Assembly (NCBI RefSeq): GCF_000299035.1
Contig: NZ_JH921520.1
Coordinates: 124,242-188,241, forward strand
Length of the DNA stretch: 64,000 bases
Reading direction: 5' to 3'
Source: Bacillus bingmayongensis
GTDB lineage: Bacteria; Bacillota; Bacilli; Bacillales; Bacillaceae_G
The notes under the pieces are model-generated. The model did not search any database. It was not told the DNA's origin and saw only the letters and a list, made by a program, of their open reading frames with translations. Made by a program: the position numbers and the translations under genes. Shown here piece after piece: positions 44,102-51,448 of this stretch (its first letter is position 1; each line of letters starts with the position of its first letter).

Positions 44102-44974
44102 ATGATTCAAAATATCGCAGTAATTGGTGTAGGAATTATGGGAAGTGGAATCGTCCAAACGTTAGCGATGGGCGGTAAACATGTGAAAATGTATGACGTA
44201 TCAGAAGAAAATTTAAGAAAAGCTTATGAAACTATTACGAAAAGCTTGAGTCGTTTCGTGAACGCAGGGCGTATGACAGAGGAAGAAAAAAATTACACTC
44301 TAACTCATATTACTTCTACAATTGTACTGGAAGAAGCTTGCCAAAATGTAGAGCTTGTTATTGAAGCAGTACCAGAAATATTACAGCTAAAGAAGGAGGT
44401 TTTTCAAAAGTTAGATTTGTATACATCACAATCTACTATTTTAGCAACGAATACGTCTGAATTAAGTGTAACCGCGATTGCGAGTGTAACAAGTCGTCCA
44501 GAAAAAGTAGTGGGGATGCATTGGTTTAATCCCGCTCCTGTTATGAAGCTCGTTGAAATTGTAAGAGGGGTGGTTACGGCAGAAAGTACGATACAAGCAG
44601 TAAAAGCACTTTCAGAAGAAATTGGGAAAGAAACGGTTGTTGTGAAAGATATGCAAGGATTTGTGACGTCACGGGCAATCGCTATTCATATGTTAGAGTG
44701 CATGCGTATGTATGAAGAAGGAATCGCAAGTAAAGAAGACATTGATAAAGCAATTCGGCTTGGCTTGAACTATCCAATGGGTCCATTTGAATTAGCGGAT
44801 TATGTAGGGCTAGATACGCTATTATTTGCGAGTACAGGATTAATGGAAGCATTTGGTGATAGGTTTAGAGCACCGCAAACACTTGTGAAACTTGTAGAGG
44901 CAGGTCATCTTGGAAGAAAGACTGGGAAAGGTTTTTATGATTATTCAAAAGGGAAAGTGAGTGAGAAAATATGA
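44102..44974 (+). CDS. 3-hydroxyacyl-CoA (3-hydroxybutyryl-CoA) dehydrogenase
   Basis: 290 residues from the ATG at 44102 (AGGAGG with 6-base spacing; an adjacent ATG is too close). NAD-binding IGVGIMGSGIVQTLA (about 7-21), the ATNTSELSVTAIA stretch (about 118-130), catalytic His in GMHWFNPAPVMKLVEIV (about 138-154) and the C-terminal GLNYPMGPFELADYVGLD. Oxidises 3-hydroxyacyl-CoA to the 3-keto form. A 91-bp gap separates it from the dehydrogenase gene; its end overlaps the thiolase by four bases. Confidence 0.93.
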   Translation: MIQNIAVIGVGIMGSGIVQTLAMGGKHVKMYDVSEENLRKAYETITKSLSRFVNAGRMTEEEKNYTLTHITSTIVLEEACQNVELVIEAVPEILQLKKEVFQKLDLYTSQSTILATNTSELSVTAIASVTSRPEKVVGMHWFNPAPVMKLVEIVRGVVTAESTIQAVKALSEEIGKETVVVKDMQGFVTSRAIAIHMLECMRMYEEGIASKEDIDKAIRLGLNYPMGPFELADYVGLDTLLFASTGLMEAFGDRFRAPQTLVKLVEAGHLGRKTGKGFYDYSKGKVSEKI

Positions 44975-46122
44975 AACGAGATGTTGTCATTGTTGAAGCT
45001 GTACGTACGCCAGTTGGTAAAAGAAATGGAGCGTTTCGTTTCCTTCACCCAGTACAACTTGCGGCAGTTGCACTGGATGAAGTAACAAAACGGGGGAATA
45101 TAGAGAAAGGGCTCATAGAAGATATTGTTATGGGGTGTGTAACGCCAATTAACGAACAAGGTTTTAATATTGGAAGACTTTCGGCGCTTGAAGCAGGTTT
45201 TCCTATAACGGTTCCAGCGGTAACCATTAATAGGCTCTGTGGTTCTGGGCAACAGGCTATTCATTTTGCTGCGCAAGAAATTAAATCAGGGGATATGGAC
45301 ATTACAATTGCAGCTGGTGTTGAGCATATGACAAAAGTTCCTATTTTAAGTGATGGAAATGAACAGACCATCCCAAGCAGTCTTCATGAAAAGTATCAAA
45401 TTGTGCATCAAGGTGTATCTGCTGAGATGATCGCAGAAAAATACGGTATTACCCGTGAACAGTTAGATACTTACGCGCTAGAAAGCCATAGGCGAGCACT
45501 TCAAGCTATTGAATCGGGACACTTTCAGCGAGAGATTGTGCCACTGCGTGGTGTAGATAAAGAAGGTAATGAAATATTAGTTGAAAATGATGAAGGTCCG
45601 AGAAGGGACACTTCTTATGAAGCGTTAGCCAATTTAAAAACAGTGTTTAAAGAAAATGGAGTAATCACAGCAGGAAATGCGAGTCAAATTAGTGATGGTG
45701 CTGCAGCGATCTTGCTGATGGATAGCGAAAAGGCGAAAGAGCTAGGTTGTAAAGCACGTGCTCGTATTGTGAATCAAGTGGTTGTTGGTTCTGACCCGAC
45801 GACAATGCTTGATGGCGTTATCCCTGCAACGAAAAAAGTACTGCAAAAATCAAATTTAACAATTCATGATATGGATGTTGTAGAAATCAATGAAGCATTT
45901 GCATCGGTTGTTTTAGCATGGCAAAAGGAAATGGAGGCGGATTTACAAAAGGTGAATGTTAATGGTGGTGCGATTGCACTAGGTCATCCACTTGGGGCGA
46001 CTGGTGCGAAATTAATGACGTCTCTTCTTCATGAATTGGAAAGGCGGCAAGGGAGATACGGCCTACTGACAATTTGCATTGGACATGGGATGTCGACAGC
46101 GACGATAATTGAAAGAATATGA
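44971..46122 (+). CDS. Acetyl-CoA acyltransferase (thiolase)
   Basis: 383 residues, ATGA overlap with the upstream gene. The acylated Cys is in NRLCGSGQQA (about 88-97), the His in GGAIALGHPLGATGA (about 330-344), and the second Cys in CIGHGMSTA (about 368). It cleaves 3-ketoacyl-CoA with CoA, or condenses two acetyl-CoA. It ends the four-gene operon. There is no enoyl-CoA hydratase in the set. Confidence 0.94.
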   Translation: MKRDVVIVEAVRTPVGKRNGAFRFLHPVQLAAVALDEVTKRGNIEKGLIEDIVMGCVTPINEQGFNIGRLSALEAGFPITVPAVTINRLCGSGQQAIHFAAQEIKSGDMDITIAAGVEHMTKVPILSDGNEQTIPSSLHEKYQIVHQGVSAEMIAEKYGITREQLDTYALESHRRALQAIESGHFQREIVPLRGVDKEGNEILVENDEGPRRDTSYEALANLKTVFKENGVITAGNASQISDGAAAILLMDSEKAKELGCKARARIVNQVVVGSDPTTMLDGVIPATKKVLQKSNLTIHDMDVVEINEAFASVVLAWQKEMEADLQKVNVNGGAIALGHPLGATGAKLMTSLLHELERRQGRYGLLTICIGHGMSTATIIERI

Positions 46123-46126
46123 AAAG

Positions 46127-46150
46127 GCGTGCAGAAATTTATCTGCACGC
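46127..46150 (+). terminator. Terminator hairpin of the thiolase operon, T-run cut off by a repeat
   Basis: GCGTGCAGA / TCTGCACGC with a 6-base loop. The T-run expected next is absent; TTTATGTTTT instead lies after the bcr1-like element at 46274, as if the element had split stem from tail. Confidence 0.65.
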
Positions 46151-46151
46151 T

Positions 46152-46278
46152 GTAATCCCGCTATTCATAAGCTGTAGCCCTTACCAATTAGATTATTATT
46201 GTCCATAACAATCTAATTGGTAAGGGCGAATAATCGATGTGGGAATGAAGTCCTCCACTGATCGAAGTTTCACTTTAT
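46152..46278. repeat. bcr1-like element, variant copy 6 with a replaced centre
   Basis: Starts CCCGCTATTCATAAGC, ends ACTGATCGAAGTTTCAC-TTTAT; the left flank reads GTAAT. The centre is replaced by a perfect 17-bp inverted repeat, CCCTTACCAATTAGATT (46178-46194) and its complement (46210-46226), found in no other copy here. Confidence 0.75.
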
Positions 46279-46301
46279 GTTTTCGGATCTTTCGAGTTCT
46301 T

Positions 46302-46613
46302 TTAAGCAGCTTTTACTTCTAAAACTGTACCTGTTTTTGCATCTACTAAAAATTCAAATCGTTCTTGAATGTCATTTAAAATTGTTGTAAGACCACCGCG
46401 GTATACTTCATATGCAACATCATATTTTTCAAACGTCTCTGGAACCATATGTACCCAAGAGCCAGTAACTTCGCCTTTATGACTTAATGCTTGTTTCACC
46501 ATTTTTAATGCTTTTTCTGAAGAAATATGGGATTGTTCTTGAACTTTGTTTGCAACAAGATAACCAGCTGCAAAACCAACACCAACACCAGCTAGTAAAC
46601 CTTTCCAGCTCAT
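46302..46613 (-). CDS. Small PepSY-like membrane-anchored protein
   Basis: 103 residues. Residues 1-22 (MSWKGLLAGVGVGFAAGYLV) form a Gly-rich hydrophobic anchor. The rest reads like one PepSY-type unit: ISSEKALKMVKQALSHKGEVTGSWVHM, then YDVAYEVYRGGL and FEFLVDAKTGTVLEVKAA. PepSY units are thought to restrain peptidases at the surface, but no target is evident. Convergent with the thiolase operon; divergent from ytoP. Confidence 0.75.
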   Translation of the reverse strand: MSWKGLLAGVGVGFAAGYLVANKVQEQSHISSEKALKMVKQALSHKGEVTGSWVHMVPETFEKYDVAYEVYRGGLTTILNDIQERFEFLVDAKTGTVLEVKAA

Positions 46614-46755
46614 ATATTCACCTCACTTCTATAAAATAGTGTATCGATAATAATTATAATGCAATTTTAATGAAAAAAGAAGAAACTAGAAACATTTCGA
46701 AAATTTCGTTACAATAAAAGAGGTATTCTACTAAGGTTTGAAAGAAGGGAACTTC

Positions 46756-47829
46756 GTGAATAGAGAGACGTTAGAATTATTTCGTACGTTAACAGAATTA
46801 CAAGGTACATCAGGGTTTGAACATGATGTGCGCCGTTTTATGAAACAAGAGCTAAGTAAATATGCAGATGAAATCGTTCAAGACGGTTTAGGTAGCGTGT
46901 TCGGCCTGAAAAAAGGGGATGAGGATGGTCCGCGCGTTCTTGTAGCTGGCCATATGGATGAAGTTGGCTTTATGGTTACACAAATTACGAAAAACGGGAT
47001 GATTCGTTTTCAAACGCTAGGCGGCTGGTGGAGTCAAGTATTGCTGGCGCAGCGTGTACAAATTATGACGAAGAATGGTCCTATTGTTGGGGTTGTTGGT
47101 TCTATACCGTCTCATTTATTAAGTGACGCGCAACGTGCGAAACCGATGGATATAAAAAATATGTTAATTGATATTGGTGCAGATAACTATGAGCAAGCAC
47201 TTGAAATTGGTGTGAAACCAGGACAACAAATCGTTCCAATTTGTCCGTTTACACCGATGGCAAACGAAAAGAAAATTATGGCAAAAGCTTGGGACAACCG
47301 TTACGGCTGTGGCCTTGCAATTGAATTGTTGAAAGAATTAAAAGATGAAACATTGCCAAATACATTATATTCTGGTGCGACTGTGCAGGAAGAAGTCGGA
47401 CTTCGCGGGGCGCAAACAGCGGCTAATATGATTCAGCCAGATATTTTCTATGCGCTTGATGCAAGTCCAGCAAATGACGCATCTGGGGATAAAACGCAAT
47501 TTGGCCAGTTAGGAAAAGGTGCGCTTCTTCGTATTTATGACCGTACAATGGTAACGCATAGAGGAATGCGTGAATTTATTTTAGATACAGCTGAAACACA
47601 TAACATTCCGTACCAATACTTTATTTCACAAGGTGGTACAGATGCAGGTCGTGTACATACAAGTAACTCTGGTATTCCATCAGCAGTAATTGGTGTTTGC
47701 GCTCGTTACATTCATACACATGCGTCTATTTTACATGTTGATGATTACGCAGCAGCGAAAGAATTAATTACGAAACTTGTGAGAGCAACAGATAAAACAA
47801 CATTGGAAACGATTAAAAATAACGCTTAA
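46756..47829 (+). CDS. ytoP: M42-family glutamyl/leucyl aminopeptidase (YtoP)
   Basis: 357 residues from GTG at 46756 (GAAGGGA upstream); a TTG six codons earlier is possible. M42 zinc ligands: [11 protein letters not shown] (His, about 68), [13 protein letters not shown] (Asp, about 183), [10 protein letters not shown] (catalytic Glu pair, about 213), [11 protein letters not shown] (Asp, about 235) and a late His near RYIHTHASI. It removes N-terminal residues from peptides as a large oligomer in the cytoplasm. Ends at a terminator, then element B copy 1. Confidence 0.93.
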   Translation: MNRETLELFRTLTELQGTSGFEHDVRRFMKQELSKYADEIVQDGLGSVFGLKKGDEDGPRVLVAGHMDEVGFMVTQITKNGMIRFQTLGGWWSQVLLAQRVQIMTKNGPIVGVVGSIPSHLLSDAQRAKPMDIKNMLIDIGADNYEQALEIGVKPGQQIVPICPFTPMANEKKIMAKAWDNRYGCGLAIELLKELKDETLPNTLYSGATVQEEVGLRGAQTAANMIQPDIFYALDASPANDASGDKTQFGQLGKGALLRIYDRTMVTHRGMREFILDTAETHNIPYQYFISQGGTDAGRVHTSNSGIPSAVIGVCARYIHTHASILHVDDYAAAKELITKLVRATDKTTLETIKNNA

Positions 47830-47859
47830 AAGAAAGGGCCGGTTTCGGCCTTTTCTTTT
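47828..47859 (+). terminator. Terminator of ytoP
   Basis: AAAAGAAAGGGCCG / CGGCCTTTTCTTTT with one G-T pair and a GTTT loop; it overlaps the stop codon. Confidence 0.9.
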
Positions 47860-47863
47860 CGTA

Positions 47864-48032
47864 TATATAAATACAAATTACAAGACCGACATAAAACCTT
47901 TTTTTTAGGTGGTAGAGAGCATCCGACCATGCATAGAGGCGGTCAGTGCCTTTTTTAGCCCCATGCCATGTGAAACCAAAAGGAGAAAACGAGTGGGAGT
48001 CTTCTTTTGGTTTCATAGCTGAATTTTATATA
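47864..48032 (+). repeat. Element B, copy 1
   Basis: About 169 bp, from TATATAAATAC to TTTTATATA (inverted ends). Core GGTGGTAGAGAGCATCC, CATGCATAG, GCGGTCAG, then a perfect arm pair TGAAACCAAAAG / CTTTTGGTTTCA. It lies between the ytoP terminator and the NTPase gene, ending 13 bp before that start codon. Confidence 0.85.
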
Positions 48033-48044
48033 GAGGTGAATAAT

Positions 48045-48554
48045 ATGAAAGTAGCAGTTGGATCGAAAAATCAAACAAAAGTAGGAGCTGTACAAGAAGT
48101 ATGGAAAGAGGTGAATATTACTTGTGCCCCAGTTCCTTCAGGAGTCGCAGCGCAACCATTTTCTGATGAAGAAACGATGCAAGGCGCAATCAATAGAGCA
48201 AAGCGAGTGCTAGAGAAAGAGCAAGCTGACATTGGTATCGGACTAGAAGGAGGCGTAATGAAAACAGAGCACGGCTTGTTTATGTGTAACTGGGGAGCTT
48301 TAGCAACGGGTACAGGCAAAATATTTGTAGCGGGCGGGGCACGTATTAAGTTGCCTGATGATTTTCTTGCTCCTCTTGAAGATGGAAAAGAGCTAAGTGA
48401 AGTAATGGAGGCGTTCGTGAAGCGGAAAGATATTCGTAGTCATGAAGGTGCAATCGGAATCTTCACAGATCATTATGTGGATCGCACAGGGTTATTTGTA
48501 CATGTTGTAAAGCTATTAGTTGGGCAATATAAGTATGACGAAAAACAAGCATAA
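48045..48554 (+). CDS. yjjX: DUF84 inosine/xanthosine triphosphatase (YjjX-like)
   Basis: 169 residues from ATG at 48045 with GAGGTGA; the longer open frame upstream runs through element B and is discounted. It begins MKVAVGSKNQTKVGAVQEVW, has QPFSDEETMQGAINRA (about 43-58), IGIGLEGGV (about 67-75) and a C-terminal VDRTGLFVHVVKLL, the signature of the DUF84/YjjX family. These enzymes hydrolyse ITP and XTP to keep non-canonical purines out of nucleic acid. The binding site lies right at the edge of the element, so the element makes up its leader. Confidence 0.88.
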   Translation: MKVAVGSKNQTKVGAVQEVWKEVNITCAPVPSGVAAQPFSDEETMQGAINRAKRVLEKEQADIGIGLEGGVMKTEHGLFMCNWGALATGTGKIFVAGGARIKLPDDFLAPLEDGKELSEVMEAFVKRKDIRSHEGAIGIFTDHYVDRTGLFVHVVKLLVGQYKYDEKQA

Positions 48555-48637
48555 ATCTTGCACCGTGTGTGATGTATGGTAGTATAAAAGAAGATTATAG
48601 TATGAAAAGATACACTTCGTTAGAGGAGGAAATATAG

Positions 48638-48952
48638 ATGAAATCATTAGAAAGCATGGAACAATTCCAAACGTTAAAAAATGAAGAGAAAGTCATTTTT
48701 ATGTTCTCAGCAGAATGGTGCCCAGATTGCCGTTTTGTTGATCCATTTATGCCAGAAGTAGAAGAGAAATATAGTGATTTCTCTTTTTACTATGTAGATC
48801 GTGATGAATTTATTGATCTATGTGTAAAACTAGACGTATTTGGCATTCCTAGCTTTGTAGCGTACAATAAAGGTGAAGAAACTGGACGCTATGTAAACAA
48901 AGATCGTAAAACACAAGAACAAATTGAAGCGTTTATTGAAGGGTTAAAATAA
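48638..48952 (+). CDS. ytpP: Thioredoxin-like protein YtpP
   Basis: 104 residues; AGAGGAGG upstream. One thioredoxin fold with the active site [11 protein letters not shown] (CPDC, about 24-34) and cis-Pro in FGIPSF (about 70). B. subtilis YtpP is a conserved thioredoxin-like protein in the same place before ytpQ; linkage to low-molecular-weight thiol (bacillithiol) redox is suggested in the family. Cytoplasmic, no signal peptide. Confidence 0.92.
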   Translation: MKSLESMEQFQTLKNEEKVIFMFSAEWCPDCRFVDPFMPEVEEKYSDFSFYYVDRDEFIDLCVKLDVFGIPSFVAYNKGEETGRYVNKDRKTQEQIEAFIEGLK

Positions 48953-48980
48953 GGCGATTAGCCAATTAAATTGTAAAAAC

Positions 48981-49013
48981 AACCTCTACCTTCGCGGGGG
49001 AGGTTATTTTTTT
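48981..49013 (+). terminator. Terminator of ytpP
   Basis: AACCTC / GAGGTT with an inner CC-TTCG-CGG part and a long T-run; the ytpQ binding site follows at once. Confidence 0.8.
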
Positions 49014-49031
49014 GGAAGGGAGGAAAACAAA

Positions 49032-49844
49032 ATGAAAATGACAAGTAAAAAAATGAAAGAAGAGTTAATGACTAGATTGGCTCGTCCAGAATGGGAATTT
49101 CATTATGATAGTGAAAAAGATGTACTTCGCATTGAACAAAAGGATACGAAAAAAGGTATTAACGTTTCGCTCCCAGGAGTTGTAGCGAAATGGGAAGTGA
49201 AAAAAGAAGCGGCGATTGATGATGTTGTCTATTACGTGCAAGAGGCGCTAGTTGCGATGCATAAAGAAGAAAGCAGTGCAGCAAAGATTCTGCCGGTTAT
49301 TCGCTCTACTTCTTTCCCGAAACAAGCGGAAGAAGATAATCCATTTTTAATGACGGATCATACAGCAGAAACGCGCATTTATTATGCCTTAGATTCTAAT
49401 AACACATATCGATTAATTGATGAGCGTTTATTACAAAAGCTAGGGCTTACAGAGCAACAAGTACGTGAAATGGCATTATTTAATGTACGTTCATTAAGCC
49501 ATACATTTAAACAAGATCAAGTGGCTGGGAATACATTTTATTTCTTAAACACAAATGATGGATATGATGCGAGTCGTATTTTAAATGAATCGCTATTACA
49601 ATCGATGCGTGACAAGATTTCAGGCGACATGGTGGTGGCTGTTCCGCACCAAGATGTTTTAATTATTGCTGATATCGTGAACGAAATCGGTTATGATATT
49701 ATTGCACAAATGACAATGAAATTTTTTGCTGAAGGTCATGTTCCGATTACATCACTTTCATTTGTATATGAAGATGGGGACTTTGAACCGATCTTTATTT
49801 TAGCGAAAAATCGGAAGAAGACAGATGAAAAAGAGAAAGGATGA
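49032..49844 (+). CDS. ytpQ: DUF1444 protein YtpQ
   Basis: 270 residues; GGGAGG upstream. Soluble protein of the DUF1444 family, with features such as [20 protein letters not shown] near the N terminus and [17 protein letters not shown] in the middle. No catalytic motif is recognised. Conserved between ytpP and ytpR in Bacillus; it overlaps or abuts ytpR, so the two are co-translated. Confidence 0.9.
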   Translation: MKMTSKKMKEELMTRLARPEWEFHYDSEKDVLRIEQKDTKKGINVSLPGVVAKWEVKKEAAIDDVVYYVQEALVAMHKEESSAAKILPVIRSTSFPKQAEEDNPFLMTDHTAETRIYYALDSNNTYRLIDERLLQKLGLTEQQVREMALFNVRSLSHTFKQDQVAGNTFYFLNTNDGYDASRILNESLLQSMRDKISGDMVVAVPHQDVLIIADIVNEIGYDIIAQMTMKFFAEGHVPITSLSFVYEDGDFEPIFILAKNRKKTDEKEKG

Positions 49845-49849
49845 ACATA

Positions 49850-50455
49850 GTGAACGTTTTTTACAACCTTGAAGGGATTGGCGACACATTAATCGTTGCC
49901 TTACAAGATATTACATTAGAAAACCGTACATTTGATCGCAAAGGAGATGTTGCTCGCGTTTATGATCGTGAAAGCAACGTAACAGGAGGATTTAACATCT
50001 TTAATGCGTCATCGTATGTAGAAGTAAAGGAAACAGGAAATATTACTTTAACAAAAGAGCTTGTTGAAAAAATCAATGAAATCTTAGCGGAGAATGGTTT
50101 TGAGGAAAAGGTAGAAGCAGACCTCACGCCGAAATTTGTTGTTGGCTATGTAGCTGAAAAAGAAAAGCATCCAAATGCTGATAAATTAAGCATTTGTAAA
50201 GTAGAAATTGGTACAGATACACTGCAAATCGTATGCGGTGCACCAAACGTTGAAGCAGGACAAAAAGTTGTTGTTGCAAAAATCGGTGCTGTAATGCCAA
50301 GTGGTATGTTAATTAAACCAGCTGAGCTTCGCGGCACTCCATCTTCTGGTATGCTTTGCTCTGCACGTGAATTAGAGCTTCCAGATGCTCCGCAGGAAAA
50401 AGGTATTCTTGTATTAGAAGATAGCTATGAAGTTGGACAAGAATTTAAGTTTTAA
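49850..50455 (+). CDS. ytpR: tRNA-binding domain protein YtpR
   Basis: 201 residues from GTG at 49850, with AAAGGATG upstream, beginning MNVFYNLEGIGDTLIV like its homologue; an ATG three codons earlier overlaps the ytpQ stop. Residues about 1-90 are the DUF4479 part; 95-200 are an EMAP-II/PheT-type tRNA-binding OB fold (KHPNADKLSICKVEIG, VCGAPNVEAGQKV, GTPSSGMLCSARELEL). It resembles the N-terminal part of PheT without the synthetase. Possibly a trans-acting tRNA-binding factor; function untested. Confidence 0.93.
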   Translation: MNVFYNLEGIGDTLIVALQDITLENRTFDRKGDVARVYDRESNVTGGFNIFNASSYVEVKETGNITLTKELVEKINEILAENGFEEKVEADLTPKFVVGYVAEKEKHPNADKLSICKVEIGTDTLQIVCGAPNVEAGQKVVVAKIGAVMPSGMLIKPAELRGTPSSGMLCSARELELPDAPQEKGILVLEDSYEVGQEFKF

Positions 50456-50459
50456 TTGA

Positions 50460-50655
50460 TATATAAGTACAAAGTGAAAAACCGACATAAAACCTTTCTT
50501 TTAAGGTGGTAGAGAGCATCTGGCCATGCATAGAAGCGGTCAGATCCTCTTCCTGCCCCATGCCAAGTTAAAATAAAGAGAGAAAAGGAGTGCAGGTCAC
50601 CTTTTGTTTTCATAGCGGTGACTTATACGCCTGCAAATCAAAATGTATTTATATA
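50460..50655 (+). repeat. Element B, copy 2
   Basis: 196 bp. The ends TATATAAGTAC and GTATTTATATA are inverted repeats with one change. It contains ACCGACATAAAACC, GGTGGTAGAGAGCATC, TGGCC...GGTCA (small stem) and AAAATAAAG / CTTTTGTTTT-type arms. It starts 4 bp past the ytpR stop. Confidence 0.88.
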
Positions 50656-50796
50656 GAAGAAGTGGTCTCATGATAGAATGAGGCTATTTTTTTTGCTTAA
50701 ATGTCCTTGGATTGTAACGCTTTTCTCAAAAAAACATATTGTATTTCAAAAACAAATTAGTTAAAATTCGGAAAATGCAGAAGGGGATAGGGACGC

Positions 50797-51152
50797 ATGA
50801 GACAACATCCAAAAATAAAAGAGCTTCTAGGGCTTATCGAAACTTCGAAGAAACATGATATTGAATTACAATCATTTGAAATATATTTATTTCATGAAAA
50901 GGAATTAGAAAAGAGACAAATTGGATATCGATATGATAAAAATAAAAATTTACTCATTAGTGAAAAAAGGGAGATTGGGAAGAGAGCTGGGTTGTGATTG
51001 GATATGATACAGATATGGGGATCCTATCTTTGTTGATATAGATGATCCACTTTATCCGATATACACAGCAGAAAAAGGATCAGAAATATGGGAGCCGATT
51101 TGTATAGGCATATAGCATGAATGAGATTATGAAACAATTAAAAGGAAATTAG
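50797..51152 (+). pseudogene. Broken SMI1/KNR4 (SUKH)-like gene
   Basis: An intact start (GGGGATAGGGACGC then ATG) gives 66 residues ending in a chance stop. The other frames continue the same protein: VVIGYDTDMG, then DPIFVDIDDPLYPIYTAEKG and EIWEPICIGI, then SMNEIMKQLKGN and a stop at 51152. Three shifts explain this: one base lost near 50990, one lost in the G-run near 51019, and two gained near 51110. The G-Y-D-T-D-x-G-D-P-I-F-V-D pattern is typical of SUKH-like proteins in Bacillus, many of which are immunity proteins to contact toxins. It lies between two element B copies. Confidence 0.75.
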
Positions 51153-51160
51153 AGTGTTTT

Positions 51161-51317
51161 TATATAAATACAAAGTGAAAAACCGACATAAAACCTTTCT
51201 TTAAAAGTGGTAGAGAGCATCCGGTCATGCATAGAAGCGGTCAGGGCCTGCCGGGTTTAAAACAAAGGGAGAAGGAGAGAGGAGGTCCTCTTTTGTGTTT
51301 ATAGCCGCGACTTATAT
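51161..51317 (+). repeat. Element B, copy 3
   Basis: 157 bp from TATATAAATAC to CTTATAT. The first 80 bp are nearly identical to copy 2, then a short deletion before the second arm pair (AACAAAGG ... CTTTTGTGTT). It begins 9 bp past the end of the SUKH-like pseudogene. Confidence 0.87.
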
Positions 51318-51448
51318 GTTGAGAATCTATTGTACTTACTGAAAATTTGAATATGTGGACAAAATACAAGAGCGTAATTTTACCTGCACTTTTTGCCGAA
51401 TGCTGATACAATAAAGGATGTTACTATTTAGTAGAAAGAGTGGTAAGC

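Noticed and set aside
47946-48044. N-terminal extension of the DUF84 protein
   Set aside because: The extra 33 residues are translated from element B, and the GAGGTGA before the ATG at 48045 fits the family start.
50990-51112. Sequencing error as the cause of the SUKH frameshifts
   Set aside because: One of the three shifts is in a G-run and could be an error, but three separate shifts in 120 bases in an otherwise clean window favour a true pseudogene; not fully excluded.
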